NCBI GenBank assembly: GCA_013415795.1
Contig: JAAEEL010000067.1
Coordinates: 1 to 23,860 of the forward strand
Length of the DNA: 23,860 nucleotides
Direction of reading: 5' to 3'
From: Methanocellales archaeon
GTDB lineage: Archaea > Halobacteriota > UBA148
Positions within the stretch are counted from its first letter, which is position 1; each line of letters opens with the position of its first letter. This document shows positions 15,458 to 22,363 of this stretch, piece after piece. The notes under the pieces are model-generated. The model was given only the letters and a program-made list of their open reading frames with translations. It did not search any database and was not told the DNA's origin. The position numbers and the translations under genes were made by a program.

Positions 15458-15918
15458 TGTATGTGGTGATAATGTTAAGGGGTAGTGTTAACATTAGGCC
15501 AGAAATAAAGGATACACTAAATATGTTACATTTAAACAGGGTAAATCACTGCGTCTTTTTGGATGAGAACCCGCATAATGAAGGTATGATTCTGAAAGTG
15601 AAGGATTACGTTGCTTGGGGGAATGTTAACAAAGAATCAGTTGAAATGATCCTACGGACGAGGGGCGAACTTATAGGTGGAGCTTCGCTCACAGATAAAT
15701 ATGTAAAAGAAAATACGAATTATAGATCAATAAAGAGTTTATCAAAAGCACTTTTTGGGGGAAAAATGTCAATTAAAGATATTCCCATGATAAAGCCGGT
15801 TTTTCGGCTTCACCCACCGCGAAAAGGGCATAAGGGAATTAAAAAAACTTTTCAGCAAGGTGGTGCCCTTGGATTTTATGGCAATGATATCAATTATCTT
15901 CTTGAACAAATGCGGTGA
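15457..15918 (+). CDS. rpl30: 50S ribosomal protein uL30
   Basis: A 153-aa protein, the long archaeal form of uL30. The N-terminal ferredoxin-like core is MLRGSVNIRPEIKDTLNMLH then LNRVNHCVFLD. The archaeal extension carries LRTRGELIGGASLTDKYVKE and FRLHPPRKGHKGIKKTFQQG. ATG 15457 makes a TGATG overlap with uS5; SD AAGGGGG is 8 nt upstream. An in-frame GTG at 15454 is the alternative. Confidence 0.96.
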   Translation: MYVVIMLRGSVNIRPEIKDTLNMLHLNRVNHCVFLDENPHNEGMILKVKDYVAWGNVNKESVEMILRTRGELIGGASLTDKYVKENTNYRSIKSLSKALFGGKMSIKDIPMIKPVFRLHPPRKGHKGIKKTFQQGGALGFYGNDINYLLEQMR

Positions 15919-15923
15919 GACCT

Positions 15924-16289
15924 ATGCGAAAAAAAACAAAGAAATTACGTGGTAAAAGAAGTTTTGGTTTCGGACACGCAGGTCGAAAAGGTTCTAAACC
16001 CAAAGAGTATAGATACCCGCCCCATGGTTTCAAACGTCCCCCCAAGGTCATTGAAGAAAAGACCACTATTAATATAGGTGAGATTGACCAGATCTCAGAC
16101 TATTTACTTGCCGAAGGAATTGCTAAAGAACAGAAAGGAGTAATCCATCTCGATTTAGCAGACGTAGGAATAACAAAAGTACTTGGTAATGGTAGGGTAA
16201 CAAAAAAATTCGTTCTGAAGGCAGGCGAATTTTCTGAAATGGCGAAAATTAAATTAGAGAAAATGGGTGGTAGTGTTTGGGTCAAATAG
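15924..16289 (+). CDS. rpl15: 50S ribosomal protein uL15
   Basis: At 121 aa it is of short archaeal length. It begins MRKKTKKLRGKRSFGFGHAG with the glycine- and basic-rich arm that threads into 23S rRNA. The folded part has VIHLDLADVGITKVLGNGRV and KFVLKAGEFSEMAKIKLEKM. ATG 15924 is preferred, with SD GGTGAG overlapping the uL30 stop. An upstream in-frame GTG (15915) would add three residues. The end overlaps secY by 13 nt. Confidence 0.95.
   Translation: MRKKTKKLRGKRSFGFGHAGRKGSKPKEYRYPPHGFKRPPKVIEEKTTINIGEIDQISDYLLAEGIAKEQKGVIHLDLADVGITKVLGNGRVTKKFVLKAGEFSEMAKIKLEKMGGSVWVK
16265..16270 (+). promoter_or_regulatory. Shine-Dalgarno that decides the TTG start of secY
   Basis: GGGTGG ends 6 nt before TTG 16277. 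It lies inside the last codons of uL15, so secY translation is probably coupled to that of uL15. Confidence 0.6.
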
Positions 16290-17776
16290 GTATTAAGGAT
16301 CGCCTAGAACCATTTTTCAATAGGTTGCCTGCTGTAAAAGGACCTGTAGGCCACGTCCACCTCAAAAATAAATTATTATGGACTGTTGGCATCCTAGCAT
16401 TATATTTAGCGCTTTCAAATGTCCCTCTATTCGGCCTCCATCCAGAGTCAAGAGACCTGTTTGAAATGTATAGAACCATCATGGCTGGGGCCTCTGGTTC
16501 GCTGATACTACTGGGCATAGGGCCAATAGTAACCGCTTCTATAATACTGCAACTGTTCGTAGGTGCAGATATACTCAAACTAGATCTTTCTGATGCAAAA
16601 GACCAAGCGATATTTCAGGGTATGCAAAAGACGCTTGTATTCGTCATGATCGTTCTAACAACTCTCCCCCAGATAATGGCTGGTTACTTATTGCCAGATT
16701 TAGAATTAGCGGGCAAGTTAGGCATATCACCCACCATATTAATGATGATTATATTTCTCCAAGTGTGCATTGGCGGAGTTCTGATTCTCTTCATGGACGA
16801 GACTGTTTCGAAGTGGGGCATTGGCTCCGGAGTAGGCCTTTTCATCGTTGCTGGTGTATCTGACGCTTTGATACGCGGTGTTTTTCATTGGGCACCAGAC
16901 CCGTTCGCAGTACATCCATTTACTGGGGAGATGCTTTCAGTAGGACTGATCCCAAGATGGTACGAGATATTCACTACGATGGGCTTAGACTGGGTTCTCA
17001 CTGGAAGTGGTTTGATCTTCTTGCTGATTGGCGGTGGATTGCTGGCTTTTATCGGCACTATCTTGATCTTTGCCATAGTTGTATATGCCGAAAGCACGCG
17101 AATTGAGATCCCACTAGCGCACTCTTCAGTACGTGGCGCAAGGGGCAGATTCCCTGTTAAATTGATATACGCCTCTGTACTACCGATAATCCTGGTAATG
17201 GCGCTAACTGCTAACATACAGATGGTCGGAATGCTACTCTGGAGTAGCAATCTATCAATCCTCGGTCACAATCCACTGATAGGTGCATACGATGGAAATA
17301 CTGCAGTCTCTGGAATCATGTACTATCTTGCACCGATACATAGCCCCACTGAATTGATCCCAGGCGTAGCAATGCACTTACCATGGCAGATAGCACTCAA
17401 AATAATCGTTTACTTGATCATCATGATACTCGGATCCATCGTATTTGCAATATTTTGGATTGATACAACTGGAATGGGTCCTAGAAATGTGGCAGAACAA
17501 ATTCAAAGATCTGGAATGCAAATACCGGGATTCAGGCAAAATATCGCATCCATCGAAAGGGTGATGAAGCGATATATCCCCAAGGTCACCGTAATCGGTG
17601 GCGCTTTCATCGGAGCTTTGGCCGCATTGGCGAGCTTTACAGGCACCGTTGGACAAGCAGGAGGGACAGGTCTTTTGCTGACGGTTAGTATCGTATACGG
17701 AATGTACGAGCAGCTCGCATCTGAGCAGATAATGGAAATGCATCCTATGCTGAGAGGATTTTTTGGTGAGGAATGA
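16277..17776 (+). CDS. secY: Preprotein translocase subunit SecY
   Basis: A 499-aa protein, the pore of the SecYE-beta translocon, moving proteins across or into the cytoplasmic membrane. It begins with a cytosolic amphipathic helix (IKDRLEPFFNRLPAVKGPVG). Then follow about ten membrane segments, starting LLWTVGILALYLALSNVPLF, with a plug-region helix EMYRTIMAGASGSLILLGIG. The conserved YAESTRIEIPLAHSSVRGAR loop (~272-291) and the long loop MGPRNVAEQIQRSGMQIPGF are ribosome-facing. The start is TTG at 16277, backed by SD GGGTGG. Placement after uL15 is the conserved arrangement. Confidence 0.97.
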   Translation: MGQIGIKDRLEPFFNRLPAVKGPVGHVHLKNKLLWTVGILALYLALSNVPLFGLHPESRDLFEMYRTIMAGASGSLILLGIGPIVTASIILQLFVGADILKLDLSDAKDQAIFQGMQKTLVFVMIVLTTLPQIMAGYLLPDLELAGKLGISPTILMMIIFLQVCIGGVLILFMDETVSKWGIGSGVGLFIVAGVSDALIRGVFHWAPDPFAVHPFTGEMLSVGLIPRWYEIFTTMGLDWVLTGSGLIFLLIGGGLLAFIGTILIFAIVVYAESTRIEIPLAHSSVRGARGRFPVKLIYASVLPIILVMALTANIQMVGMLLWSSNLSILGHNPLIGAYDGNTAVSGIMYYLAPIHSPTELIPGVAMHLPWQIALKIIVYLIIMILGSIVFAIFWIDTTGMGPRNVAEQIQRSGMQIPGFRQNIASIERVMKRYIPKVTVIGGAFIGALAALASFTGTVGQAGGTGLLLTVSIVYGMYEQLASEQIMEMHPMLRGFFGEE

Positions 17777-18376
17777 ATGAGTAAATGGAAGGAATACTTG
17801 GACAAGGTTGCATTGATTGCTGGCTTCGGTCTTATAATTGGGTTTACGAGTCAAGAATTTAGATATTCGCTAGGGATTATGATGAATGGCCTATTGGGAC
17901 CATTAACGGCATTACCAATACATATCGTAATTCTGGTATTATCACTGATCACGGGGTTCTTCGTTTCTATCATCCAGAAGTATACCATCGATTGGAAGGT
18001 CACTAAGAGCGCTCAAGAGCAAATGAAATTTTTTCAAAAGGAATTTCGAGAAGCCCAAATATCAGGGAATAAGCGCAAACTGAAGAAATTAGAGGGGCAA
18101 AGGGCAGAGATGATGCAGATGCAGTCTGAGATGATGAAGCAGCAGTTCAAGCCGATGGCATATACTATGTTGATAACACTGCCTATCTTTGGCTGGCTTT
18201 ACCATTTAATATTTACGTTACAACCAGAGGCAACGATCATATTGCCATTCTATGGTATTAAAGTACTTACTGCTGACAGGGTTATGCGGTTTGTACCAGT
18301 ATGGCTCTTCTGGTATTTCATCTGCTCTCTCTCGATAAGCCAAGTCATCAGAAAGTTACTGAACATAGGTGCATAA
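17777..18376 (+). CDS. DUF106 family membrane protein (archaeal YidC/EMC3-like insertase)
   Basis: A 199-aa protein of the DUF106 family, considered an archaeal member of the Oxa1/YidC/EMC3 insertase superfamily. Visible in order: a first hydrophobic stretch at ~12-28, a membrane helix at ~46-67 (PIHIVILVLSLITGFFVSII), a charged coiled-coil hairpin at ~78-125 (EQMKFFQKEFREAQ...KLEGQRAEMMQMQSEM), then helices at ~129-147 and ~170-192. The long cytosolic coiled coil between membrane helices is the family hallmark. It follows secY with no gap (TGA then ATG), which fits a role in co-translational membrane insertion; that role is inference from family and neighbour. Confidence 0.92.
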   Translation: MSKWKEYLDKVALIAGFGLIIGFTSQEFRYSLGIMMNGLLGPLTALPIHIVILVLSLITGFFVSIIQKYTIDWKVTKSAQEQMKFFQKEFREAQISGNKRKLKKLEGQRAEMMQMQSEMMKQQFKPMAYTMLITLPIFGWLYHLIFTLQPEATIILPFYGIKVLTADRVMRFVPVWLFWYFICSLSISQVIRKLLNIGA

Positions 18377-18377
18377 A

Positions 18378-18914
18378 ATGATAATAACGTTGAGTGGATT
18401 GCCAGGAAGTGGAACTAGTACTGTTGCAAGAAAGCTTGCAAATATGCTGCAACTTGAGATAATATCCGCAGGAAACATGTTTAGAGGTGTGGCTAAGGAA
18501 ATGGGGGTCTCGTTGTTAGAACTTGGCAAAATGGCAGAATCAGACCCAAAAATCGATAAAATGATCGATGAAAGGCAGATAGAAATCGCAAATAAAAAAG
18601 ATAACGTCTTAGTAGAAGGACGTCTTTCTGGGTGGATGGTGGACGGTGACATAAAAATATGGCTTAAGGCTTCGGTAGAGTCTCGATTTAGCAGAGTCGC
18701 TTCTCGTGAAGGCATATCATTTGAACAAGCACTAAGAGATGGAAAAGAGAGAGAAGCATGCGACGCAAAAAGACATATGGAGCTATATAAAATCGATATC
18801 AACGATTTATCACCATATGACCTAATAGTTGACTCATCCAAGTGGGACAAAAACGGAGTGGTAGAGATTTTATATGCTTCAATAGAGGCATTGGACAATA
18901 AAAATGAACAATAA
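18378..18914 (+). CDS. cmk: Cytidylate kinase, archaeal type
   Basis: A 178-aa kinase converting CMP or dCMP to the diphosphate using ATP, in the cytosol. The P-loop GLPGSGTST occupies residues 7-15. The NMP-binding part includes ISAGNMFRGVAKEMGVSLLE, and VLVEGRLSGWM precedes the lid region FSRVASREG. The short archaeal Cmk family is distinct from the longer bacterial enzyme. ATG 18378 has SD AGGTG 6 nt upstream and follows the DUF106 stop by one base. Many euryarchaea carry an adenylate kinase gene near secY; none is seen here. Confidence 0.94.
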   Translation: MIITLSGLPGSGTSTVARKLANMLQLEIISAGNMFRGVAKEMGVSLLELGKMAESDPKIDKMIDERQIEIANKKDNVLVEGRLSGWMVDGDIKIWLKASVESRFSRVASREGISFEQALRDGKEREACDAKRHMELYKIDINDLSPYDLIVDSSKWDKNGVVEILYASIEALDNKNEQ

Positions 18915-19869
18915 GAGAGAGATGCTCGTTATAGCGAGAGATACAACAAATCCTGACCATGGGTGCTATCCAGAAAAACGCGATATGAAAGTGCACATCA
19001 ACAAAGGCTTGGTAAACATAGACAAACCACCTGGACCAACTTCTCATGAGACAGTTGCATGGATCAAGGGAATTTTGCATTTAAGTAATGCAGGGCACAG
19101 TGGTACTTTGGACCCGAGGGTAACCGGTGTTCTTCCGGTTATGCTTGAAGGTGCCACCAAGGTAGTTGGTGCCCTACTGACGGCGGGCAAGGAATATGTA
19201 TGCTTAATGAGACTTCATAAAGATGTTTCAGTAGAAAACCTAACAAGAGTTTTCAGTCAGTTCGTCGGACCTATACACCAACTACCGCCGTTGAAGTCTG
19301 CTGTTAAGCGGCGTATTCGAAAGAGGGATATCTACTACCTAGAAATAAAAGAGAGGGACGGAAAAGACATACTGTTCAGGGTGGGATGTGAAGCAGGTAC
19401 CTACATTCGTAAACTGTGCCACGATATAGGAAAAGCTCTTGGAACTGGTGCACATATGTCTGAATTACGCAGGACACGTGCAGGAACGTTTACAGAGGCA
19501 AATCTCACGACATTGCACGATCTAAAGGATGCATATGTCTTTTGGGAGGAGAATAGTATAGAATATAACCTTAGAAAGATAATTCTACCGATGGAACATG
19601 CATTAGAGGGTCTACCCAAGATCATAATAAGGGATTCCGCGGTAGACGCGATCTGCCATGGTGCAGATCTTGCGATACCTGGCGTATTATCTGCCCAAAA
19701 GGGCATCTGTGCAAAAGATTGGGTTGCCGTTTTCACGTTAAAAGGTGAAGCAGTATGCCTTGGCACAGCTAAAATGAATTCACAGCAAGTATTATATGCC
19801 AAGAAAGGAGTTGTAGTTGACACCGATAGGGTCTTAATGGAGCCCAATATATATCCTAAAGGATGGTAA
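18904..19869 (+). CDS. cbf5: tRNA/rRNA pseudouridine synthase Cbf5 (TruB family)
   Basis: A 321-aa catalytic subunit of archaeal H/ACA ribonucleoproteins, which also makes pseudouridine 55 in tRNA. The TruB catalytic domain shows GLVNIDKPPGPTSHETVAWI and NAGHSGTLDPRVTGVLPV with catalytic Asp at ~70. Further motifs are YVCLMRLHKD, PPLKSAVKRRIRKRDIYYLE and the CEAGTYIRKLCHDIG segment. The last ~85 residues form the PUA domain (LPKIIIRDSAVDAICHGADL to VVDTDRVLM). ATG 18904 overlaps cmk by 11 nt; ATG 18922 (MLVIARD) is an equally credible start and both have weak SDs. The gene is followed by tRNA-Ser. Confidence 0.95.
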   Translation: MNNKREMLVIARDTTNPDHGCYPEKRDMKVHINKGLVNIDKPPGPTSHETVAWIKGILHLSNAGHSGTLDPRVTGVLPVMLEGATKVVGALLTAGKEYVCLMRLHKDVSVENLTRVFSQFVGPIHQLPPLKSAVKRRIRKRDIYYLEIKERDGKDILFRVGCEAGTYIRKLCHDIGKALGTGAHMSELRRTRAGTFTEANLTTLHDLKDAYVFWEENSIEYNLRKIILPMEHALEGLPKIIIRDSAVDAICHGADLAIPGVLSAQKGICAKDWVAVFTLKGEAVCLGTAKMNSQQVLYAKKGVVVDTDRVLMEPNIYPKGW

Positions 19870-19899
19870 ATAATAGCTCTAAAGGGCTGTAACCTTTGT

Positions 19900-19984
19900 G
19901 CCGGGGTGGCTGAGTGGTCTAAAGCGCAAGCTTGGAGAGCTTGTGTTCCTCTGGAACGCAGGGGTTCGAATCCCTTCCCTGGCG
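19900..19984 (+). tRNA. tRNA-Ser (anticodon GGA)
   Basis: An 85-nt class II tRNA. The acceptor GCCGGGG pairs with CCCTGGC (one G-T), with discriminator G. The anticodon stem CAAGC/GCTTG encloses TTGGAGA, anticodon GGA at 19934-19936, reading UCC/UCU. A long variable arm (TTCC/GGAA-type stem) precedes the T-arm with loop TTCGAAT. CCA is not encoded. There is no intron. It lies 30 nt after cbf5 and 29 nt before uS13, inside the operon, so it is probably cut from the same transcript or made from an internal promoter. A small hairpin, AGCTC-TAAA-GGGCT, sits at 19875-19888. Confidence 0.97.
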
Positions 19985-20013
19985 TGACTGCTTCGCCTGA
20001 GCTAGGTGATAAC

Positions 20014-20502
20014 ATGGATAATCAAAAAAATGCGGATGAAAAAATAAAGCATATAGTTAGAATCGCTGGCACCGATCTAGAAGGGAACAAGAGTGTGCAC
20101 TATGCGATTACTGGTATAAAAGGTATTGGCAGGCGGACAGCAAGGATAATTGCTCAGAATGCAGGATTAGATCTAAAGGCGACTATGGGTTATCTTTCCG
20201 ATGAGGAAATTGAACGATTAAAAAAAGCAGTTGAGGACTTCGAAAAAAATTCCCCACGCTGGATGATTAACAGGCAGAAAGATCCAATACTGGGTATTGG
20301 ACGGCATATTACCAGCTCCGACATATTGCTTACGCTACAAGAGGACATAAATAGAATGAAGAAAACGCGTAGCTACACAGGTATTAGGCATGAAAGAGGA
20401 CACAAGGTCAGAGGTCAAAGAACCAGGTCAACTGGACGAAAGGGAGCTATAGTAGGAGTTGTAAGAAAGAAGTTAATAGCAGCAAAGGGAGAAAAGAAGT
20501 GA
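20014..20502 (+). CDS. rps13: 30S ribosomal protein uS13
   Basis: A 162-aa protein at the top of the 30S head contacting tRNA and uL5. The start is ATG 20014, chosen for SD AGGTGAT at 20004-20010 and family length. The open frame continues back through the tRNA-Ser gene but is not coding. The helix-two-turn-helix region YAITGIKGIGRRTARIIAQN and the basic C-terminal TRSYTGIRHERGHKVRGQRT are diagnostic. The gene begins the alpha-type cluster (uS13-uS4-uS11-rpoD). The stop overlaps an in-frame GTG preceding uS4. Confidence 0.97.
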   Translation: MDNQKNADEKIKHIVRIAGTDLEGNKSVHYAITGIKGIGRRTARIIAQNAGLDLKATMGYLSDEEIERLKKAVEDFEKNSPRWMINRQKDPILGIGRHITSSDILLTLQEDINRMKKTRSYTGIRHERGHKVRGQRTRSTGRKGAIVGVVRKKLIAAKGEKK

Positions 20503-20507
20503 TTTTC

Positions 20508-21023
20508 ATGGCTTATCCAGGAAAGAACAGAAAAACTTATGAAACGCCTCGTCGTCCATGGCAAGCTATAAGGATGACTGAAGAGGCAGAATTGGTCAAA
20601 AAATACGGCCTAAGAAATAAGCGAGAACTTTGGAGAGCACACAGTATACTAAGAAAACATCGAAGAGAGGCACGAAAATTACTTGCAGAGATAACGGAAC
20701 CCGGTGAGGGGGGAGATCACGCTCGAGATGAGTCAAAGAATGTCTTGAGAAAACTAAGCAAGATGGGTTTGCTAAAGACAAATGCTGAGTTAGATGAAAT
20801 TCTGGCTTTGGGAGTAGAAGACTTATTGGAGCGACGATTGCAAACTTTGGTCTACAGAAAATCTCTTGCAAATTCTACAAAACAAGCTCGCCAGCTCATT
20901 GTTCATGGCCATATAGCGGTTGCGGGTAGAAAAATCAATGTTCCAAGCTACACCGTTCCAAAGGACGAAGAATCTAAGATAGGATACTACGTAGGATCGT
21001 CTATTGCTCAGAAGGAGGATTGA
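20508..21023 (+). CDS. rps4: 30S ribosomal protein uS4
   Basis: A 171-aa protein, primary 16S rRNA binder and assembly nucleator. It begins MAYPGKNRKTYETPRRPW, as archaeal/eukaryotic S9-type uS4 does. The S4 RNA-binding domain at ~100-160 shows LLERRLQTLVYRKSLANS and RQLIVHGHIAVAGRKINVPS. ATG 20508 is preferred over the upstream GTG 20499, which overlaps the uS13 stop; no strong SD is seen (AAGTGA). Confidence 0.97.
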   Translation: MAYPGKNRKTYETPRRPWQAIRMTEEAELVKKYGLRNKRELWRAHSILRKHRREARKLLAEITEPGEGGDHARDESKNVLRKLSKMGLLKTNAELDEILALGVEDLLERRLQTLVYRKSLANSTKQARQLIVHGHIAVAGRKINVPSYTVPKDEESKIGYYVGSSIAQKED

Positions 21024-21027
21024 AAAT

Positions 21028-21408
21028 ATGTCTAACGAAAAATGGGGCATTGCACACATATACGCATCTTTTAACAATACGATAGTAACCATAACGGACC
21101 TGACTGGGGCAGAAACCATTTCGAAATCATCTGGTGGGATGGTTGTTAAAGCAGATAGAGATGAAGGGTCACCATATGCAGCTATGCAAGTTGCAATGAG
21201 GGCTGCAGAGCAAGCCAAAGAGAAAGGAATTGTAGGTGTTCATGTAAGAGTGAGGGCGCCAGGCGGAAACAAACAGCGTAGCCCTGGCTCAGGTGCACAA
21301 GCTGCAATTCGGGCATTAGCTAGAGCTGAATTGCGAATAGGAAGAATTGAGGACGTGACACCCATACCTCATGACGGAACGCGTTCTCAAGGCGATAGGA
21401 GGGTATAA
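21028..21408 (+). CDS. rps11: 30S ribosomal protein uS11
   Basis: A 126-aa platform protein near the E site. ATG 21028 is preceded by a strong SD (AAGGAGGA at 21012-21019). The sequence has WGIAHIYASFNNTIVTITDL, ETISKSSGGMVVKADRDEGS, RVRAPGGNKQRSPGSGAQAA and the end IPHDGTRSQGDRRV. Its last codons contain both the annotated-type ATG of rpoD (21371) and an AGGAGGG SD (21397-21403). Confidence 0.98.
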   Translation: MSNEKWGIAHIYASFNNTIVTITDLTGAETISKSSGGMVVKADRDEGSPYAAMQVAMRAAEQAKEKGIVGVHVRVRAPGGNKQRSPGSGAQAAIRALARAELRIGRIEDVTPIPHDGTRSQGDRRV

Positions 21409-22189
21409 AACGAACATCAATATAATCGAGTTGTCTGGTCGCAGAGCAAAATTCATATTGTCGGACGTTTCATACGCTTTCGCAAACGCTCTGAGAAGGA
21501 GTGCGATCGCAGAGGTACCAACACTAACGATAGATGATGTAAACATATATGAGAACACATCTGTATTATTCGACGAGATGCTTGCACTGCGTTTAGGCTT
21601 AATTCCCTTGGAAACCGATCTGGATTCATATATATTGCACTCTGAGTGCAAATGTGAAGGTGGATGTCCACAATGTCAAGTATCTCTTACGCTGAACGCC
21701 GAAGGACCGAAAGTGGTTTATTCTGGCGATTTGAAGTCATCTGATCCAAAAATCGGTCCAGCAGACAAGGAGATACCAATAATTAAACTCATCGAAGGTC
21801 AAAAAGTGTATTTGGAAGCAATAGCAAGATTGGGCAAAGGTCAAGAACATGCAAAATGGCAATCGTCTATATGTAGCTACAAAAACATGCCAACTATCTC
21901 CATATCAAAATGCAATGGATGTGGGGCATGCGCAGAAACATGTCCAATGGGTATACTCAAAATGGATGATATATTGAAGGTGACGAATGAAATTGATTGT
22001 TCACTTTGTCGTCTTTGTGAGGACATCTGTGAGGTAGGAGCAATACACATTGGCAGTGACACAACATCTTTCGTGTTTAATCTTGAATCCCATGGATCAC
22101 TTCCAGCTGAGGAGTTGATCCTAAGCTCAGCAGATAATATAAAAGAAAAGGTTAATAGGCTAAAAAAGTGCTTGAAGGAGCTAAGTTGA
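21371..22189 (+). CDS. rpoD: DNA-directed RNA polymerase subunit D with two ferredoxin-type clusters
   Basis: The archaeal counterpart of alpha/Rpb3, it pairs with subunit L to nucleate RNA polymerase assembly. Domain 1 shows FANALRRSAIAEVPTLTIDD and LALRLGLIPLETDL (numbering from ATG 21371). Cys 93, 95, 99 and 102 form a possible metal site. Domain 3 has complete ferredoxin motifs CNGCGACAETCP (181-192) and CSLCRLCEDIC (210-220), so two [4Fe-4S] clusters are possible; many archaea keep one or none. From ATG 21371 the protein has 272 aa and overlaps uS11 by 38 nt. The alternative is ACG 21410 (259 aa), 6 nt after an AGGAGGG SD, giving an (M)NINIIEL start closer to family practice. The stop abuts tRNA-Leu with no spacer. 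Confidence 0.95.
   Translation: MTERVLKAIGGYKTNINIIELSGRRAKFILSDVSYAFANALRRSAIAEVPTLTIDDVNIYENTSVLFDEMLALRLGLIPLETDLDSYILHSECKCEGGCPQCQVSLTLNAEGPKVVYSGDLKSSDPKIGPADKEIPIIKLIEGQKVYLEAIARLGKGQEHAKWQSSICSYKNMPTISISKCNGCGACAETCPMGILKMDDILKVTNEIDCSLCRLCEDICEVGAIHIGSDTTSFVFNLESHGSLPAEELILSSADNIKEKVNRLKKCLKELS
21397..21403 (+). promoter_or_regulatory. Strong Shine-Dalgarno pointing to a non-ATG rpoD start
   Basis: AGGAGGG ends 6 nt before in-frame ACG 21410 of rpoD and sits across the uS11 stop region. No ATG, GTG or TTG of any frame follows at usable distance, so the signal either serves a near-cognate start or is unused. Confidence 0.6.
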
Positions 22190-22362
22190 GCGGGGGTTGC
22201 CAAGTCTGGTCAAACAAAACCCTTTTCCACCTCGATCATAAGCGTTAAAGGGAATGGAAAAAGGATCATTGGAGAAACACTATTTCTCCTTGCTGGGTCA
22301 AAGGCGCAAGGTTGAGGGCCTTGTCTCGTAGGAGTTCGCGAGTTCAAATCTCGTCCCCCGCA
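22190..22362 (+). tRNA. tRNA-Leu (anticodon GAG) interrupted in the D-loop
   Basis: The acceptor GCGGGGG (22190-22196) pairs perfectly with CCCCCGC (22355-22361), with discriminator A at 22362 and no CCA. The D-stem GCC/GGC lies at 22199-22201 and 22303-22305. The anticodon stem CAAGG/CCTTG encloses TTGAGGG, anticodon GAG at 22314-22316, reading CUC/CUU. The variable arm has stem CTC/GAG, and the T-loop is TTCAAAT. The D-loop is interrupted by 88 extra nt; without them the tRNA is 85 nt and fits every class II feature. The usual intron site after position 37 is uninterrupted. It has no spacer to the rpoD stop and one base before the eL18 ATG. Confidence 0.93.
22214..22301 (+). other. Candidate non-canonical tRNA intron (88 nt) in the D-loop of tRNA-Leu
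   Basis: The 88-nt insert is bounded by the direct repeat GGTCAAA (22208-22214 and 22296-22302), so eight cut phases, from 22208-22295 to 22215-22302, give the same spliced tRNA. The phase given here is favoured because GGTC 22208-22211 can pair with GGTC 22296-22299 (two G-U pairs). That leaves an AAA bulge on each side, a bulge-helix-bulge-like shape cut by the archaeal splicing endonuclease. The flanking helices are weak. Inside, CCTTTTCCA (22221-22229) pairs with TGGAAAAAGG (22255-22264, one bulged A), and GGAGAAA/TTTCTCC (22271-22277 and 22283-22289) makes a perfect hairpin. No coding capacity is seen. Confidence 0.75.
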
Positions 22363-22363
22363 T

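Noticed and set aside
19906..20013. uS13 frame extended back through tRNA-Ser
   Set aside because: The extension translates the tRNA sequence itself, whereas an SD and family-like start are present at ATG 20014.
22214..22301. Group I or other self-splicing intron in tRNA-Leu
   Set aside because: 88 nt is far too short for a group I or II core, and the site is the D-loop, not the anticodon loop typical of group I introns in tRNA-Leu.
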